Assembly: GCA_020850295.1 (NCBI GenBank)
Contig: JADZEV010000039.1
Coordinates: 1-28,370, forward strand
Direction: 5' to 3'
DNA length: 28,370 nt
Source: Candidatus Nomurabacteria bacterium
GTDB taxonomy: Bacteria > Patescibacteriota > Minisyncoccia > Phycocordibacterales > UBA9973
Shown here: positions 8,485 through 13,447 of the stretch, in pieces
How positions within the stretch are numbered: position 1 is the stretch's first letter
How the letters are laid out: each line of letters starts with the position of its first letter
Made by a program: the position numbers and the translations under genes
Notes under the pieces: model-generated
Told to the model about the DNA's origin: nothing
Databases searched by the model: none
Seen by the model: the letters and a program-made list of their open reading frames with translations, nothing else

Positions 8485-8862
8485 TTAACCTTCAACAAGA
8501 GTATCAAATCCGCCAGTAACAAATCTGCTCATATCTACAGGCATTGATTTTTCATCAAAATCTTTCATACCAGGATCACTCATGACTTTTTTGTTTATTC
8601 TATCTCTATCTGCTTTTGATCTATAAACGATAAAAGAAAAGATAAGGGTTTCTTTAGGTTTTAAGTTTGCAAGTTTTTTGAAACCCATTCCCATACCTTT
8701 TTTTACACCTATGTCTTCAGCAACACATTCAAAATAACTAAGAGCACCATACTTCATCCATGTTTTTGCTCCCCATGTAGCCATTTTTTTATAAGCTTCC
8801 AAATCTTTCTTTTTTAGAGGTATTACGAATCCATCCACATATTTTTTACTGTTTGTTTTCAT
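8485..8862 (-). CDS. DUF1428 family protein
   Basis: A 125-residue soluble protein matching DUF1428 across its length: YVDGFVIPLKKKDLEAYKKMA at the start, WMKYGALSYFECVAED, then FSFIVYRSKADRDRINKKVM and a C-terminal MSRFVTGGFDTLVEG. The fold is a dimeric alpha/beta barrel; the biochemical role is unknown. An extended -10 (TGG-TATAAT, 8872-8877) sits nine bases before the ATG, so the leader is nearly absent. The paired GTATTAC motif at 8884-8902 overlaps the position expected for its -35. Confidence 0.85.
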   Translation of the reverse strand: MKTNSKKYVDGFVIPLKKKDLEAYKKMATWGAKTWMKYGALSYFECVAEDIGVKKGMGMGFKKLANLKPKETLIFSFIVYRSKADRDRINKKVMSDPGMKDFDEKSMPVDMSRFVTGGFDTLVEG

Positions 8863-8883
8863 ATATAAACAATTATACCAGTT

Positions 8884-8903
8884 GTATTACAAACTGTATT
8901 ACA
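8884..8903 (+). repeat. Arm motif A: paired GTATTAC
   Basis: GTATTACAAACT followed by GTATTACA: two copies of GTATTAC spaced 12 bases start to start, ending one base before repeat copy A. It is identical over 20 bases to the motif at 11365. Related pairs lie at 12554 and 13254. Confidence 0.75.
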
Positions 8904-8904
8904 C

Positions 8905-8931
8905 TGCTCCAAACCTGGGACGATGTTCGAA
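8905..8931 (+). repeat. 27-bp cassette repeat, copy A
   Basis: Starts TGCTCCAAACC and ends GACGATGTTCGAA. Identical over 27 bases to copy E (11570) and one base different from copy B (9348). Read on the minus strand it ends in GGAGCA like the 3' end of tRNA-Asn and begins with TTCGAA like a T-loop. Confidence 0.85.
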
Positions 8932-8936
8932 AGAGC

Positions 8937-8964
8937 TTGACTCAGTTTGCTTAATCAGTAGACT
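8937..8964 (+). promoter_or_regulatory. Possible promoter of the 8983 gene
   Basis: TTGACT at 8937-8942, 16-base spacer, TAGACT at 8959-8964. The -10 is weak. It would give a leader of about 12 bases. Confidence 0.35.
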
Positions 8965-8982
8965 GTAGACAAATTACAAACC

Positions 8983-9321
8983 ATGCAATTATTCTTTATT
9001 TACGGGTACAAGGTACACAGTTGGGGTGAATGGGAAAGCAGCTTCAGTTTTATGATTGTTAATATCGTTGAGTTTGCGTCATCGCAGGAACTTCATCGAA
9101 TTGTTGACAAGGCAGTAGATAGTTTGATGGATGATCTCGAAAAGGGAAGATTAAAAAAAGAGATCCTGTCAGGAGGAGAGGGGGATTTGGGAGGTAGCTC
9201 ATCTAAATTCCATTCTGAATTTTTTTCTAAAGATGAAGGTATCAAAGGTCTTGTTTTCGAACTAAACAATCAAATAAAGAACAGGCAGGAAGACATCTTT
9301 ATTTATCCGGAAAAAAAATAA
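8983..9321 (+). CDS. Hypothetical cassette protein
   Basis: A 112-residue protein that I do not recognise. It has a hydrophobic, aromatic first 30 residues, a helical charged middle (SQELHRIVDKAVDSLMDDLEK) and a Gly/Ser-rich loop near residue 70. It is the only gene between repeat copies A and B and is followed at once by its own terminator, which makes a self-contained unit of about 440 bp. The first ATG (8983) has no ribosome binding site; an internal ATG near 9052 is possible. The function is unknown. Confidence 0.6.
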   Translation: MQLFFIYGYKVHSWGEWESSFSFMIVNIVEFASSQELHRIVDKAVDSLMDDLEKGRLKKEILSGGEGDLGGSSSKFHSEFFSKDEGIKGLVFELNNQIKNRQEDIFIYPEKK

Positions 9322-9323
9322 AC

Positions 9324-9347
9324 AAAAGGCTTCGGCCTTTTTCTTTT
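9324..9347 (+). terminator. Terminator of the 8983 gene
   Basis: AAAAGGC-TTCG-GCCTTTTT followed by CTTTTT, three bases after the stop codon and touching repeat copy B. Confidence 0.9.
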
Positions 9348-9374
9348 TGCTCCAAACTTGGGACGATGTTCGAA
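9348..9374 (+). repeat. 27-bp cassette repeat, copy B
   Basis: As copy A, with a single C to T change (AAACTTGGG instead of AAACCTGGG). It starts directly after a terminator, as copy E and the tRNA-Asn 3' end also do. Confidence 0.85.
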
Positions 9375-9375
9375 C

Positions 9376-10089
9376 TTATTTTGTAAAATGTATTAGATGA
9401 GCAATAGTCTTTTCAGGTAGCTCTTTGTATCTTGGTTCGTCTTCGAGATATTGTTTATCGGGTTTAATTTCTTGATGTTCTTTAATTTTTAAACCAACCT
9501 TTTCAGCGATTTTTTGTACATATTCGACAGGTCTTACTATATCGAACATTGTTCCAGCGCTTCGATTTGTTTTGACTATAGATAGGAATGGTTCAATCTC
9601 ATGTACTTCTATGTTGTAATTAAATCGAGGAGTCTTTTCATAAGAGGCGTCTGTTATTGTAAAAAATAGAGATCCTCTATCTGTTAATAAGTCATGAGCT
9701 TTCTTAAAAAATTTTTCAATATCCAAAATGTGCTCAGAAACAAAAAGTGAAAAAATAATGTCAAATTTAGTAGAAGTATTGTAATTTTCAAATGTGGATT
9801 GTTTAACTAAAAATTTTGGATGATTCTGTGAAGAAAATTTAATCTGTTGTTCAGACGGTTCAACCCCAATAACCGATTTAGCTCCTTTTAAAATAAAAAA
9901 AGGATACATACTACCTGTACCACTCCCAATATCTAGAACCTCCTTATTCTGTAGTGAGGGAATTAGAGGCTCAATAGATCGAACTAGGAACTTATGCCAG
10001 TTACTATTATCTGACATTGTGTTACCCCAATTAAGATGATCGTACAGTTTAGGATCTGTTGCTTTACCTAGAAAGTCATCTTGTTTCAT
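9376..10089 (-). CDS. SAM-dependent class I methyltransferase
   Basis: A 237-residue Rossmann-fold methyltransferase. Motif I is VLDIGSGTGSMYPFF (about residues 49-63), with the acidic end of strand 2 at VIGVEPSEQQ. Motif IV is FDIIFSLFVSEHI, and GSLFFTITDA is the later strand. The overall layout resembles UbiE/COQ5-like or SAM_11/SAM_12 enzymes acting on small molecules; the substrate is not predictable. It is the only gene between repeats B and C, transcribed opposite to them. A TGT-TATACT extended -10 ends 10 bases before the ATG. Its stop lies two bases beyond repeat B, so B is directly at the gene's 3' end. Confidence 0.85.
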   Translation of the reverse strand: MKQDDFLGKATDPKLYDHLNWGNTMSDNSNWHKFLVRSIEPLIPSLQNKEVLDIGSGTGSMYPFFILKGAKSVIGVEPSEQQIKFSSQNHPKFLVKQSTFENYNTSTKFDIIFSLFVSEHILDIEKFFKKAHDLLTDRGSLFFTITDASYEKTPRFNYNIEVHEIEPFLSIVKTNRSAGTMFDIVRPVEYVQKIAEKVGLKIKEHQEIKPDKQYLEDEPRYKELPEKTIAHLIHFTK

Positions 10090-10118
10090 TCGTGAAGTAA
10101 GTATAACAAATTTTCTTT

Positions 10119-10145
10119 TACTTTAAACTTGATATGATGTTCGAA
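10119..10145 (+). repeat. 27-bp cassette repeat, copy C (decayed)
   Basis: About 20 of 27 positions match copies A and E, with mostly transition changes; the GATGTTCGAA end is intact and the GCTCC end has become ACTTT. It lies between the methyltransferase and the next gene. Confidence 0.55.
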
Positions 10146-10160
10146 AGGAAATAGGAAAAT

Positions 10161-10190
10161 AAAAAAGTCAGGAGTTTTTAATTCCTGACT
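10161..10190 (-). terminator. Terminator of the 10200-10679 gene
   Basis: On the minus strand AGTCAGGA-loop-TCCTGACT followed by a T run (10161-10166), about 10 bases after the stop codon. Confidence 0.88.
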
Positions 10191-10199
10191 AGTAAGACC

Positions 10200-10679
10200 T
10201 TAATATCCACCAACCACCGCATCAATTGATTCAACATTTCTAATCTCTTTATCATCGAGTTCTTTTGTGAATTCAGAGATCATAAGACAAAAAACGGACG
10301 TTTTGCCATATTCGTTGTGTATGGTTTTAACCGATCCATATGCTGTAGCTTTTACCTTGCAACCTTTTTTCTTGATTGAATTAATCTGATAATAAAGGGT
10401 TTCGGGAACAAACAACATTTGAATAGGGGCGGTATCAAACATATCAAATACATCATTTTCTTTAACAGTTTTTGTTTTGTCAGGCCAGTTAATCTTGAAG
10501 CCTGTCATCACGTAACCTTTTACCTTAGTGAATATATTCTTTTTATACCAGCCTGGCTTAGATGAATTAGTGTCATATGCAAGTGTCACCCAGTGCGAAG
10601 CTGATTCCATAACTACTTTATAGTAGTCAGGACTTAAAATGCAGAAATGTTCTGGTTCGAAGAGTTTGTTGATTGCCAT
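10200..10679 (-). CDS. Hypothetical cassette protein
   Basis: A 159-residue soluble protein of mixed alpha/beta character with no recognised family. It is rich in aromatic residues (HFCILSPDYYKVV, SKPGWYKKNIF, ETLYYQI) and has a Lys-rich central part. It has no signal peptide or membrane helix. It is divergent from the 10814 gene, with which it shares a back-to-back promoter region, and has its own terminator. The ATG at 10679 gives a leader of about 38 bases; there is no Shine-Dalgarno motif. Confidence 0.7.
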   Translation of the reverse strand: MAINKLFEPEHFCILSPDYYKVVMESASHWVTLAYDTNSSKPGWYKKNIFTKVKGYVMTGFKINWPDKTKTVKENDVFDMFDTAPIQMLFVPETLYYQINSIKKKGCKVKATAYGSVKTIHNEYGKTSVFCLMISEFTKELDDKEIRNVESIDAVVGGY

Positions 10680-10723
10680 ATATAATGGGTTTTATTGTTT
10701 AAGGAACTATTTTTATCTTCTGG

Positions 10724-10769
10724 TTTATATCACATATATATTGACAAGTCAAGCATGATATGATACTAT
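10724..10769. promoter_or_regulatory. Back-to-back divergent promoters with TTGACAAGTCAA core
   Basis: Plus strand: TTGACA 10741-10746, 17-base spacer, TACTAT 10764-10769, serving the gene at 10814. Minus strand: TTGACT 10752-10747, 17-base spacer, TATAAA 10729-10724, serving the gene that starts at 10679. The two -35 hexamers abut and form an interrupted palindrome, so one bound factor could affect both genes. Leaders are about 38 bases on each side. Confidence 0.75.
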
Positions 10770-10813
10770 TAAATTTGATTGAGTTTTTTAAATCATTAAA
10801 ATAAAAATAGATT

Positions 10814-11323
10814 ATGAGTAAGATTAAAGTTTGGAAAACAATCCAGATAGGGGGATCTTCGTTAGGTGAAATTTTTCAACAATTGAGAAATGATCGTCGA
10901 AACATAGAAGACCTTATAGGAATCAATATTCCTGTTGTACCTAACAGACAAAAAATTAAGCTTGTAGTTGTCTCTGGTAGATCATTAGGTTACAAATCTG
11001 ATGTTTTAACTAGTGACTTTTATAAAACAGCTTTTCAAAGTGGACTATCTTTATGTCCGGCAGAGGTTGGTCTTCAGCTCATGCTACATAACAGAGAACT
11101 TTTTGTTGACACTGTTACTATAGCAATGGAACCAATTATGGCACACGGCTCAATTTATAGCAGGAAGATTGTTGTACCAAGCCAGTTTCAAATCTTTAGA
11201 GATGATGAAAGAAATAAAGAAGAGGTTGATTGGAGGTTTATGGTTGTTTGGTCAGAGTACGAACCCGAAGAAAAAATACATTGCTCGCAGGAGTTTATGT
11301 TTCAACTTTCTAAATCTAAATGA
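10814..11323 (+). CDS. Hypothetical protein with LCPAEVG motif
   Basis: A 169-residue soluble protein starting KVWKTIQIGG, with a central LVVVSGRSLGYKS strand region, SGLSLCPAEVGLQLMLHNRE at about residues 76-95, and TVTIAMEPI after it. I recall unnamed proteins with the same order (KVWKTI..., LVVVS...LG, LCPAEVGPQLRLQY, AMEPI) in many Patescibacteria genomes, so this is probably a lineage-specific family of unknown function. That is recollection, not a search. It has its own strong promoter and terminator. Confidence 0.75.
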   Translation: MSKIKVWKTIQIGGSSLGEIFQQLRNDRRNIEDLIGINIPVVPNRQKIKLVVVSGRSLGYKSDVLTSDFYKTAFQSGLSLCPAEVGLQLMLHNRELFVDTVTIAMEPIMAHGSIYSRKIVVPSQFQIFRDDERNKEEVDWRFMVVWSEYEPEEKIHCSQEFMFQLSKSK

Positions 11324-11332
11324 TTAAAATAC

Positions 11333-11364
11333 AGCCACCCCTCAAAAGATGGCTTTTTTCTTTT
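11333..11364 (+). terminator. Terminator of the 10814 gene
   Basis: AGCCA-loop-TGGCT followed by TTTTTCTTTT, nine bases after the stop and directly before arm motif D. Confidence 0.8.
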
Positions 11365-11384
11365 GTATTACAAACTGTATTACA
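11365..11384 (+). repeat. Arm motif D: paired GTATTAC
   Basis: Identical over 20 bases to the motif at 8884 and joined directly to GGCTCCCCGGGTAGGA, the start of palindrome D. Confidence 0.75.
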
Positions 11385-11542
11385 GGCTCCCCGGGTAGGA
11401 ACATTTCATTTTTCTCCCTCGACTAAAATCACTGCAGTGATTTTGTCTGGGCACCGACTCGTCAATTTCTTCTACTGAAGAAATAAGACTCCGTCGTTCG
11501 AATCCTACAGTGAAGTGAAGCAGTTCACTTCTTCCGGGAAGC
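11385..11542. repeat. Palindromic element D, tRNA-3'-end-like
   Basis: It begins GGCTCCCCGGGTAGGA; the last 15 bases equal the tRNA-Asn 3' end as read on this strand (13447-13461). Outer stem: GCTCCCCGG (11386-11394) with CCGGGAAGC (11534-11542), 8 of 9 paired. Inner stem: GTAGGA (11395-11400) with TCCTAC (11503-11508). The right side alone carries a side hairpin, GAAGTGAA-GCAG-TTCACTTC (11512-11531). The interior holds a 20-base perfect palindrome (AAAATCAC and its complement, centred on TGCA) and ATTTCTTC/GAAGAAAT. Element G has the same layout. A recombination site or a structured RNA are both possible. Confidence 0.75.
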
Positions 11543-11543
11543 G

Positions 11544-11566
11544 AAAAACGCCATAATGGCGTTTTT
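11544..11566. terminator. Terminator-like hairpin beside copy E
   Basis: AAAAACGCCAT-A-ATGGCGTTTTT, bidirectional. It resembles the tRNA-Asn terminator at 13411, which shares AAAAACGCCAT, and likewise sits a few bases before a GCTCC core. Confidence 0.7.
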
Positions 11567-11569
11567 CTA

Positions 11570-11596
11570 TGCTCCAAACCTGGGACGATGTTCGAA
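11570..11596 (+). repeat. 27-bp cassette repeat, copy E
   Basis: Identical to copy A. Here CTCCAAAC can also pair with GTTTGGGG at 11600-11607, so this copy may fold as a hairpin with the TTCGAA in its loop. Confidence 0.85.
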
Positions 11597-11611
11597 TTAG
11601 TTTGGGGTAAT

Positions 11612-11644
11612 AAAAAAAGCCCGACTCGCATATAACAGTCGGGC
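11612..11644 (-). terminator. Terminator of the short minus-strand transcript
   Basis: Minus strand GCCCGACT-10-base loop-AGTCGGGC followed by T7: an 8-bp GC-rich stem. Confidence 0.9.
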
Positions 11645-11661
11645 GGACAATGTTTACTTTA

Positions 11662-11694
11662 CTACTCTACAAGAACAAGCAAACGTAATTTCAT
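11662..11694 (-). CDS. Candidate 10-residue peptide
   Basis: ATG at 11694 opens MKLRLLVLVE and stops at TAG (11664-11662), directly followed by TAA. An unusually good ribosome binding site, GAGGAGG, ends seven bases before the ATG; most genes in this window have none. The peptide is hydrophobic with a basic start. It lies between a promoter and a terminator with nothing after it, so it may be a regulatory leader peptide or a tiny membrane peptide. No function is claimed. Confidence 0.4.
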   Translation of the reverse strand: MKLRLLVLVE

Positions 11695-11799
11695 GTAGAA
11701 GCCTCCTCTATTTCTCCCATTAATCACTAGAGGGACGGTCTTCGATGGGAGACTGACTGTCTTAATACCGAGCCGTCAGATCGCTTTATCGGTAGTTTT

Positions 11800-11845
11800 A
11801 TACTAGCACATTGATATTGACTTGTCAAGGTATTTGTGATAATAT
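11800..11845. promoter_or_regulatory. Second back-to-back divergent promoter pair
   Basis: Plus strand: TTGACT 11817-11822, 17-base spacer, TAATAT 11840-11845, serving the gene at 11886. Minus strand: TTGACA 11828-11823, 17-base spacer, TAGTAT 11805-11800, serving the short transcript. The -35 elements abut as TTGACTTGTCAA, the same arrangement as at 10741. Confidence 0.75.
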
Positions 11846-11885
11846 TTTACTGAATTTCTTTTTAAACAATTTAAACCACTGTAAA

Positions 11886-12428
11886 ATGGCTAAACAAAAC
11901 AACACTGGTTTAACGCTCTCCGAAGCCAGGGGACCGTTAACTAATCTACTTAGTAACTTATCAGGAGAAAATGGGGCCGAATGGCTTTCTTCTTTAAAGT
12001 TAATGTTACGAGGCGCTAAACCTAAACTTCAATCTGAGGTTCACAAAACAGTAGAGAAACTCTATTCCAAAGAACTTGCAAAAGAAAAAGTTCAAGGCTG
12101 GGGAACTCTTTTGATGACTATTCCTGCAGTACACGATATTCATATTATTGAAAAAGATGATGAAGATGAAGGAATTATGAACATCATGGTCCACTCATGC
12201 CTTGGAAGCTTTCTTCATATAAGTGAAGAGCAAGACTGGGATACCGCAGTTTATTATTGGGAAGGAAACGGTACTATCATCAAAGGAAAATTTGGTGGTG
12301 AAAAAGATGATGACCCAACATTTAACACCTGGAGTCAGGATAAGTATGACAGTATTGTAGATTTCGCCAGGGCTCTTATAGAGCTAGGAGACATGTATAA
12401 TAAATATATACCCGATCCAATCTTATAG
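11886..12428 (+). CDS. Hypothetical cassette protein
   Basis: A 180-residue soluble protein. The frame is open from 11811, but that start would lie upstream of the -10 at 11840-11845; the ATG at 11886 (MAKQNNTG) gives a leader of about 34 bases and is chosen. The first 50 residues, including GPLTNLLSNLSGENGAEWLSSLKLMLRG, form a helical segment that resembles N-terminal segments I recall from other CPR hypothetical proteins. The remainder is acidic (EKDDEDEG, EKDDDPTF) and mixed alpha/beta. It has its own promoter and terminator, as expected of a self-contained cassette. Confidence 0.72.
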   Translation: MAKQNNTGLTLSEARGPLTNLLSNLSGENGAEWLSSLKLMLRGAKPKLQSEVHKTVEKLYSKELAKEKVQGWGTLLMTIPAVHDIHIIEKDDEDEGIMNIMVHSCLGSFLHISEEQDWDTAVYYWEGNGTIIKGKFGGEKDDDPTFNTWSQDKYDSIVDFARALIELGDMYNKYIPDPIL

Positions 12429-12439
12429 TTTTTTGCAAC

Positions 12440-12466
12440 AAGGAGCTCATTACGGGCTCCTTTTTT
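12440..12466 (+). terminator. Terminator of the 11886 gene
   Basis: AAGGAGC-loop-GCTCCTT followed by further T residues, 12 bases after the stop codon. Confidence 0.88.
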
Positions 12467-12475
12467 CATACACAA

Positions 12476-12555
12476 ACATACACTCCCTCAAACACATTTC
12501 TGTATAAGGATTATTTCAATGCATCTAAAATGTATCTTGGTGATTAAGTGTATGT
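12476..12555. repeat. Inverted repeat leading into arm motif F
   Basis: ACATACACT (12476-12484) and AGTGTATGT (12547-12555) are a perfect 9-base inverted repeat around 62 bases. The interval has no gene. The right arm overlaps the first bases of arm motif F. With palindrome F and the promoter at 12700 this accounts for most of the gene-free stretch 12429-12805. Confidence 0.5.
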
Positions 12556-12573
12556 ATTACCAAAGGTATTACC
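12554..12573 (+). repeat. Arm motif F: paired GTATTACC
   Basis: GTATTACC-AAAG-GTATTACC, again 12 bases start to start and followed by AGGCTCC. It differs in sequence from motifs A and D but keeps spacing and position. Confidence 0.65.
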
Positions 12574-12574
12574 A

Positions 12575-12685
12575 GGCTCCCTCTAGTGGACGAGTTCAGA
12601 ACTCTCAACTGGACTGCAATTAAAAGAGATTTAGAGTTTTCTAAGATTTTTGAGTTGTTTCCAACGATGGCACTTCAGAACTCGT
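12575..12685. repeat. Palindromic element F
   Basis: It starts GGCTCC like elements D and G. ACGAGTTCAGAA (12590-12601) pairs with TTCAGAACTCGT (12674-12685), 11 of 12 bases. Inside, CAACT pairs with AGTTG, and TTTAGA/TCTAAG forms a terminal hairpin. It lacks the GTAGGA/TCCTAC stem of D and G. Confidence 0.6.
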
Positions 12686-12699
12686 AAATTGACTATATC

Positions 12700-12728
12700 T
12701 TGACATTTATATTTTATTATGCTATACT
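12700..12728 (+). promoter_or_regulatory. Promoter of the 12806 gene
   Basis: TTGACA 12700-12705, 17-base spacer, TATACT 12723-12728. The leader would be about 70 bases and can form two small hairpins (CTGA/TCAG and GAGG/CCTC). Confidence 0.8.
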
Positions 12729-12805
12729 ATATTCAAGACTGAGTTATTCAGCAACGTAATCGAGGGTCGTAACCTCACTGTTCTTCAAAATAAATAATTA
12801 TCGTT

Positions 12806-13162
12806 ATGGTAATCACACCAAAAACAGCACTACTTCCTGAAGGATTATGTGCAATCACAAATGGTCCATCAAAGTATGACCTACAAGCCAGTCTTTTTGA
12901 TAAAAAGACAATCCAGTTCTCCATTAACACCAGTGCTGTAAAAAGTACGATGGATATTGGAAAAAAGTTTAATGCCATTGTGCACCTCGCAGGTCCTGAA
13001 GATGGTTCAGGTGAAAGTTGGATTGGAGAGTTCCTTGTTCAAGGATTACCTGGCTCAATTGATGAGGGTAAATCTGAGAAGCGTGCCTTTTATTACAATA
13101 CACGCACAAGGAAGGGTAATGTAATGGAAACATCAAAAGTGTGGAAGCTACAAAGCAAGTAA
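12806..13162 (+). CDS. Hypothetical cassette protein
   Basis: A 118-residue soluble, probably beta-rich protein (alternating hydrophobic segments such as FNAIVHLAG and WIGEFLVQGL, with Gly/Ser turns). I do not recognise it. It has no signal peptide or membrane helix. The ATG at 12806 follows a leader of about 70 bases from a near-consensus promoter and lacks a strong ribosome binding site. It is the single gene between elements F and G and ends at a strong terminator. Confidence 0.7.
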   Translation: MVITPKTALLPEGLCAITNGPSKYDLQASLFDKKTIQFSINTSAVKSTMDIGKKFNAIVHLAGPEDGSGESWIGEFLVQGLPGSIDEGKSEKRAFYYNTRTRKGNVMETSKVWKLQSK

Positions 13163-13180
13163 CCAACGATTAAAAAACAA

Positions 13181-13210
13181 AAAAGCCCGTCAGCAATGAC
13201 GGGCTTTTCT
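13181..13210 (+). terminator. Terminator of the 12806 gene
   Basis: AAAAGCCCGTCA-GCAA-TGACGGGCTTTT, a 12-bp perfect stem, 18 bases after the stop codon. Confidence 0.92.
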
Positions 13211-13244
13211 TCTACAAAGTTTTGAACCCTATTTGGGTATCAAA

Positions 13245-13273
13245 AAATCACCTTGATTTACAAAGTGATTTTA
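13245..13273 (+). repeat. Arm motif G: divergent pair within a hairpin
   Basis: AAAATCACCTTG-ATTTA-CAAAGTGATTTT forms an 11-of-12 bp stem. The segment GATTTACAAAGTGATTTTA aligns with GTATTACAAACTGTATTAC of motifs A and D and is followed by AGGGCTCC, so it occupies the arm position of element G. Confidence 0.5.
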
Positions 13274-13275
13274 AG

Positions 13276-13408
13276 GGCTCCCCCGGTAGGGATCTTTCAT
13301 TACATGAACAGTATACCTTTTCCATTTATTCAAAATTTAAAATTTTTCATAAATAAGGAAAAGCTTTTCGATCCCTACACGTAAAGACGCAGGTCTTTAC
13401 TCGGGGTC
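13276..13408. repeat. Palindromic element G, tRNA-3'-end-like
   Basis: It begins GGCTCCCCCGGTAGGGATC. Outer stem: CCCCG (13281-13285) with CGGGG (13402-13406). Inner stem: GTAGGGATC (13286-13294) with GATCCCTAC (13370-13378), 9 of 9. A side hairpin is on the right only: GTAAAGA-CGCAGG-TCTTTAC (13381-13400). The interior includes CTTTTCC/GGAAAAG and an AT-rich palindromic tip. This is the same plan as element D with largely different base pairs, which points to conservation of shape. It separates the last cassette gene from tRNA-Asn. Confidence 0.72.
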
Positions 13409-13410
13409 AC

Positions 13411-13446
13411 AAAATAAAAAACGCCATTTCTGACGTTTTTTATTTT
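13411..13446. terminator. Terminator downstream of tRNA-Asn
   Basis: AAAATAAAAAACG and CGTTTTTTATTTT form a 13-bp perfect stem around CCATTTCTGA. It works in either direction and ends the minus-strand tRNA transcript. Confidence 0.85.
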
Positions 13447-13447
13447 G

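Larger units (their letters stand above)
11612..11794 (-). ncRNA. Predicted short transcript with mini-ORF and terminator
   Basis: A full promoter (TTGACA-17-TAGTAT, 11828 to 11800 on the minus strand) points into a region of about 180 bases that ends at a strong terminator (11644-11612). The transcript can form ACCGA/TCGGT near its 5' end, then a stem CTCCCAT/ATGGGAG enclosing about 24 bases, and then a strong ribosome binding site with a 10-codon frame. No longer gene is present. It could be a leader-peptide RNA, a regulatory RNA, or the remnant of an attenuated operon whose gene has been lost. Confidence 0.5.

Noticed and set aside
11385..11542. Element D as a functional tRNA or split tRNA gene
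   Set aside because: Only the acceptor-like and T-arm-like ends match; there is no D arm or anticodon arm and the interior is too long and palindromic.
11380..11631. Minus-strand 83-residue frame
   Set aside because: It runs through repeat copy E, a terminator and palindrome D; its composition follows the repeats, and it has no ribosome site or promoter.
12689..12705. A third TTGAC-based divergent promoter at 12689
   Set aside because: Here the two TTGAC elements are direct, not inverted (TTGACTATATCTTGACA), so only the plus-strand promoter is supported.
8983..13162. Toxin-antitoxin or defence system in the accessory block
   Set aside because: No recognised toxin, nuclease, antitoxin or helicase motif is visible; the divergent 10200/10814 pair shares promoters but nothing shows a toxin pair.
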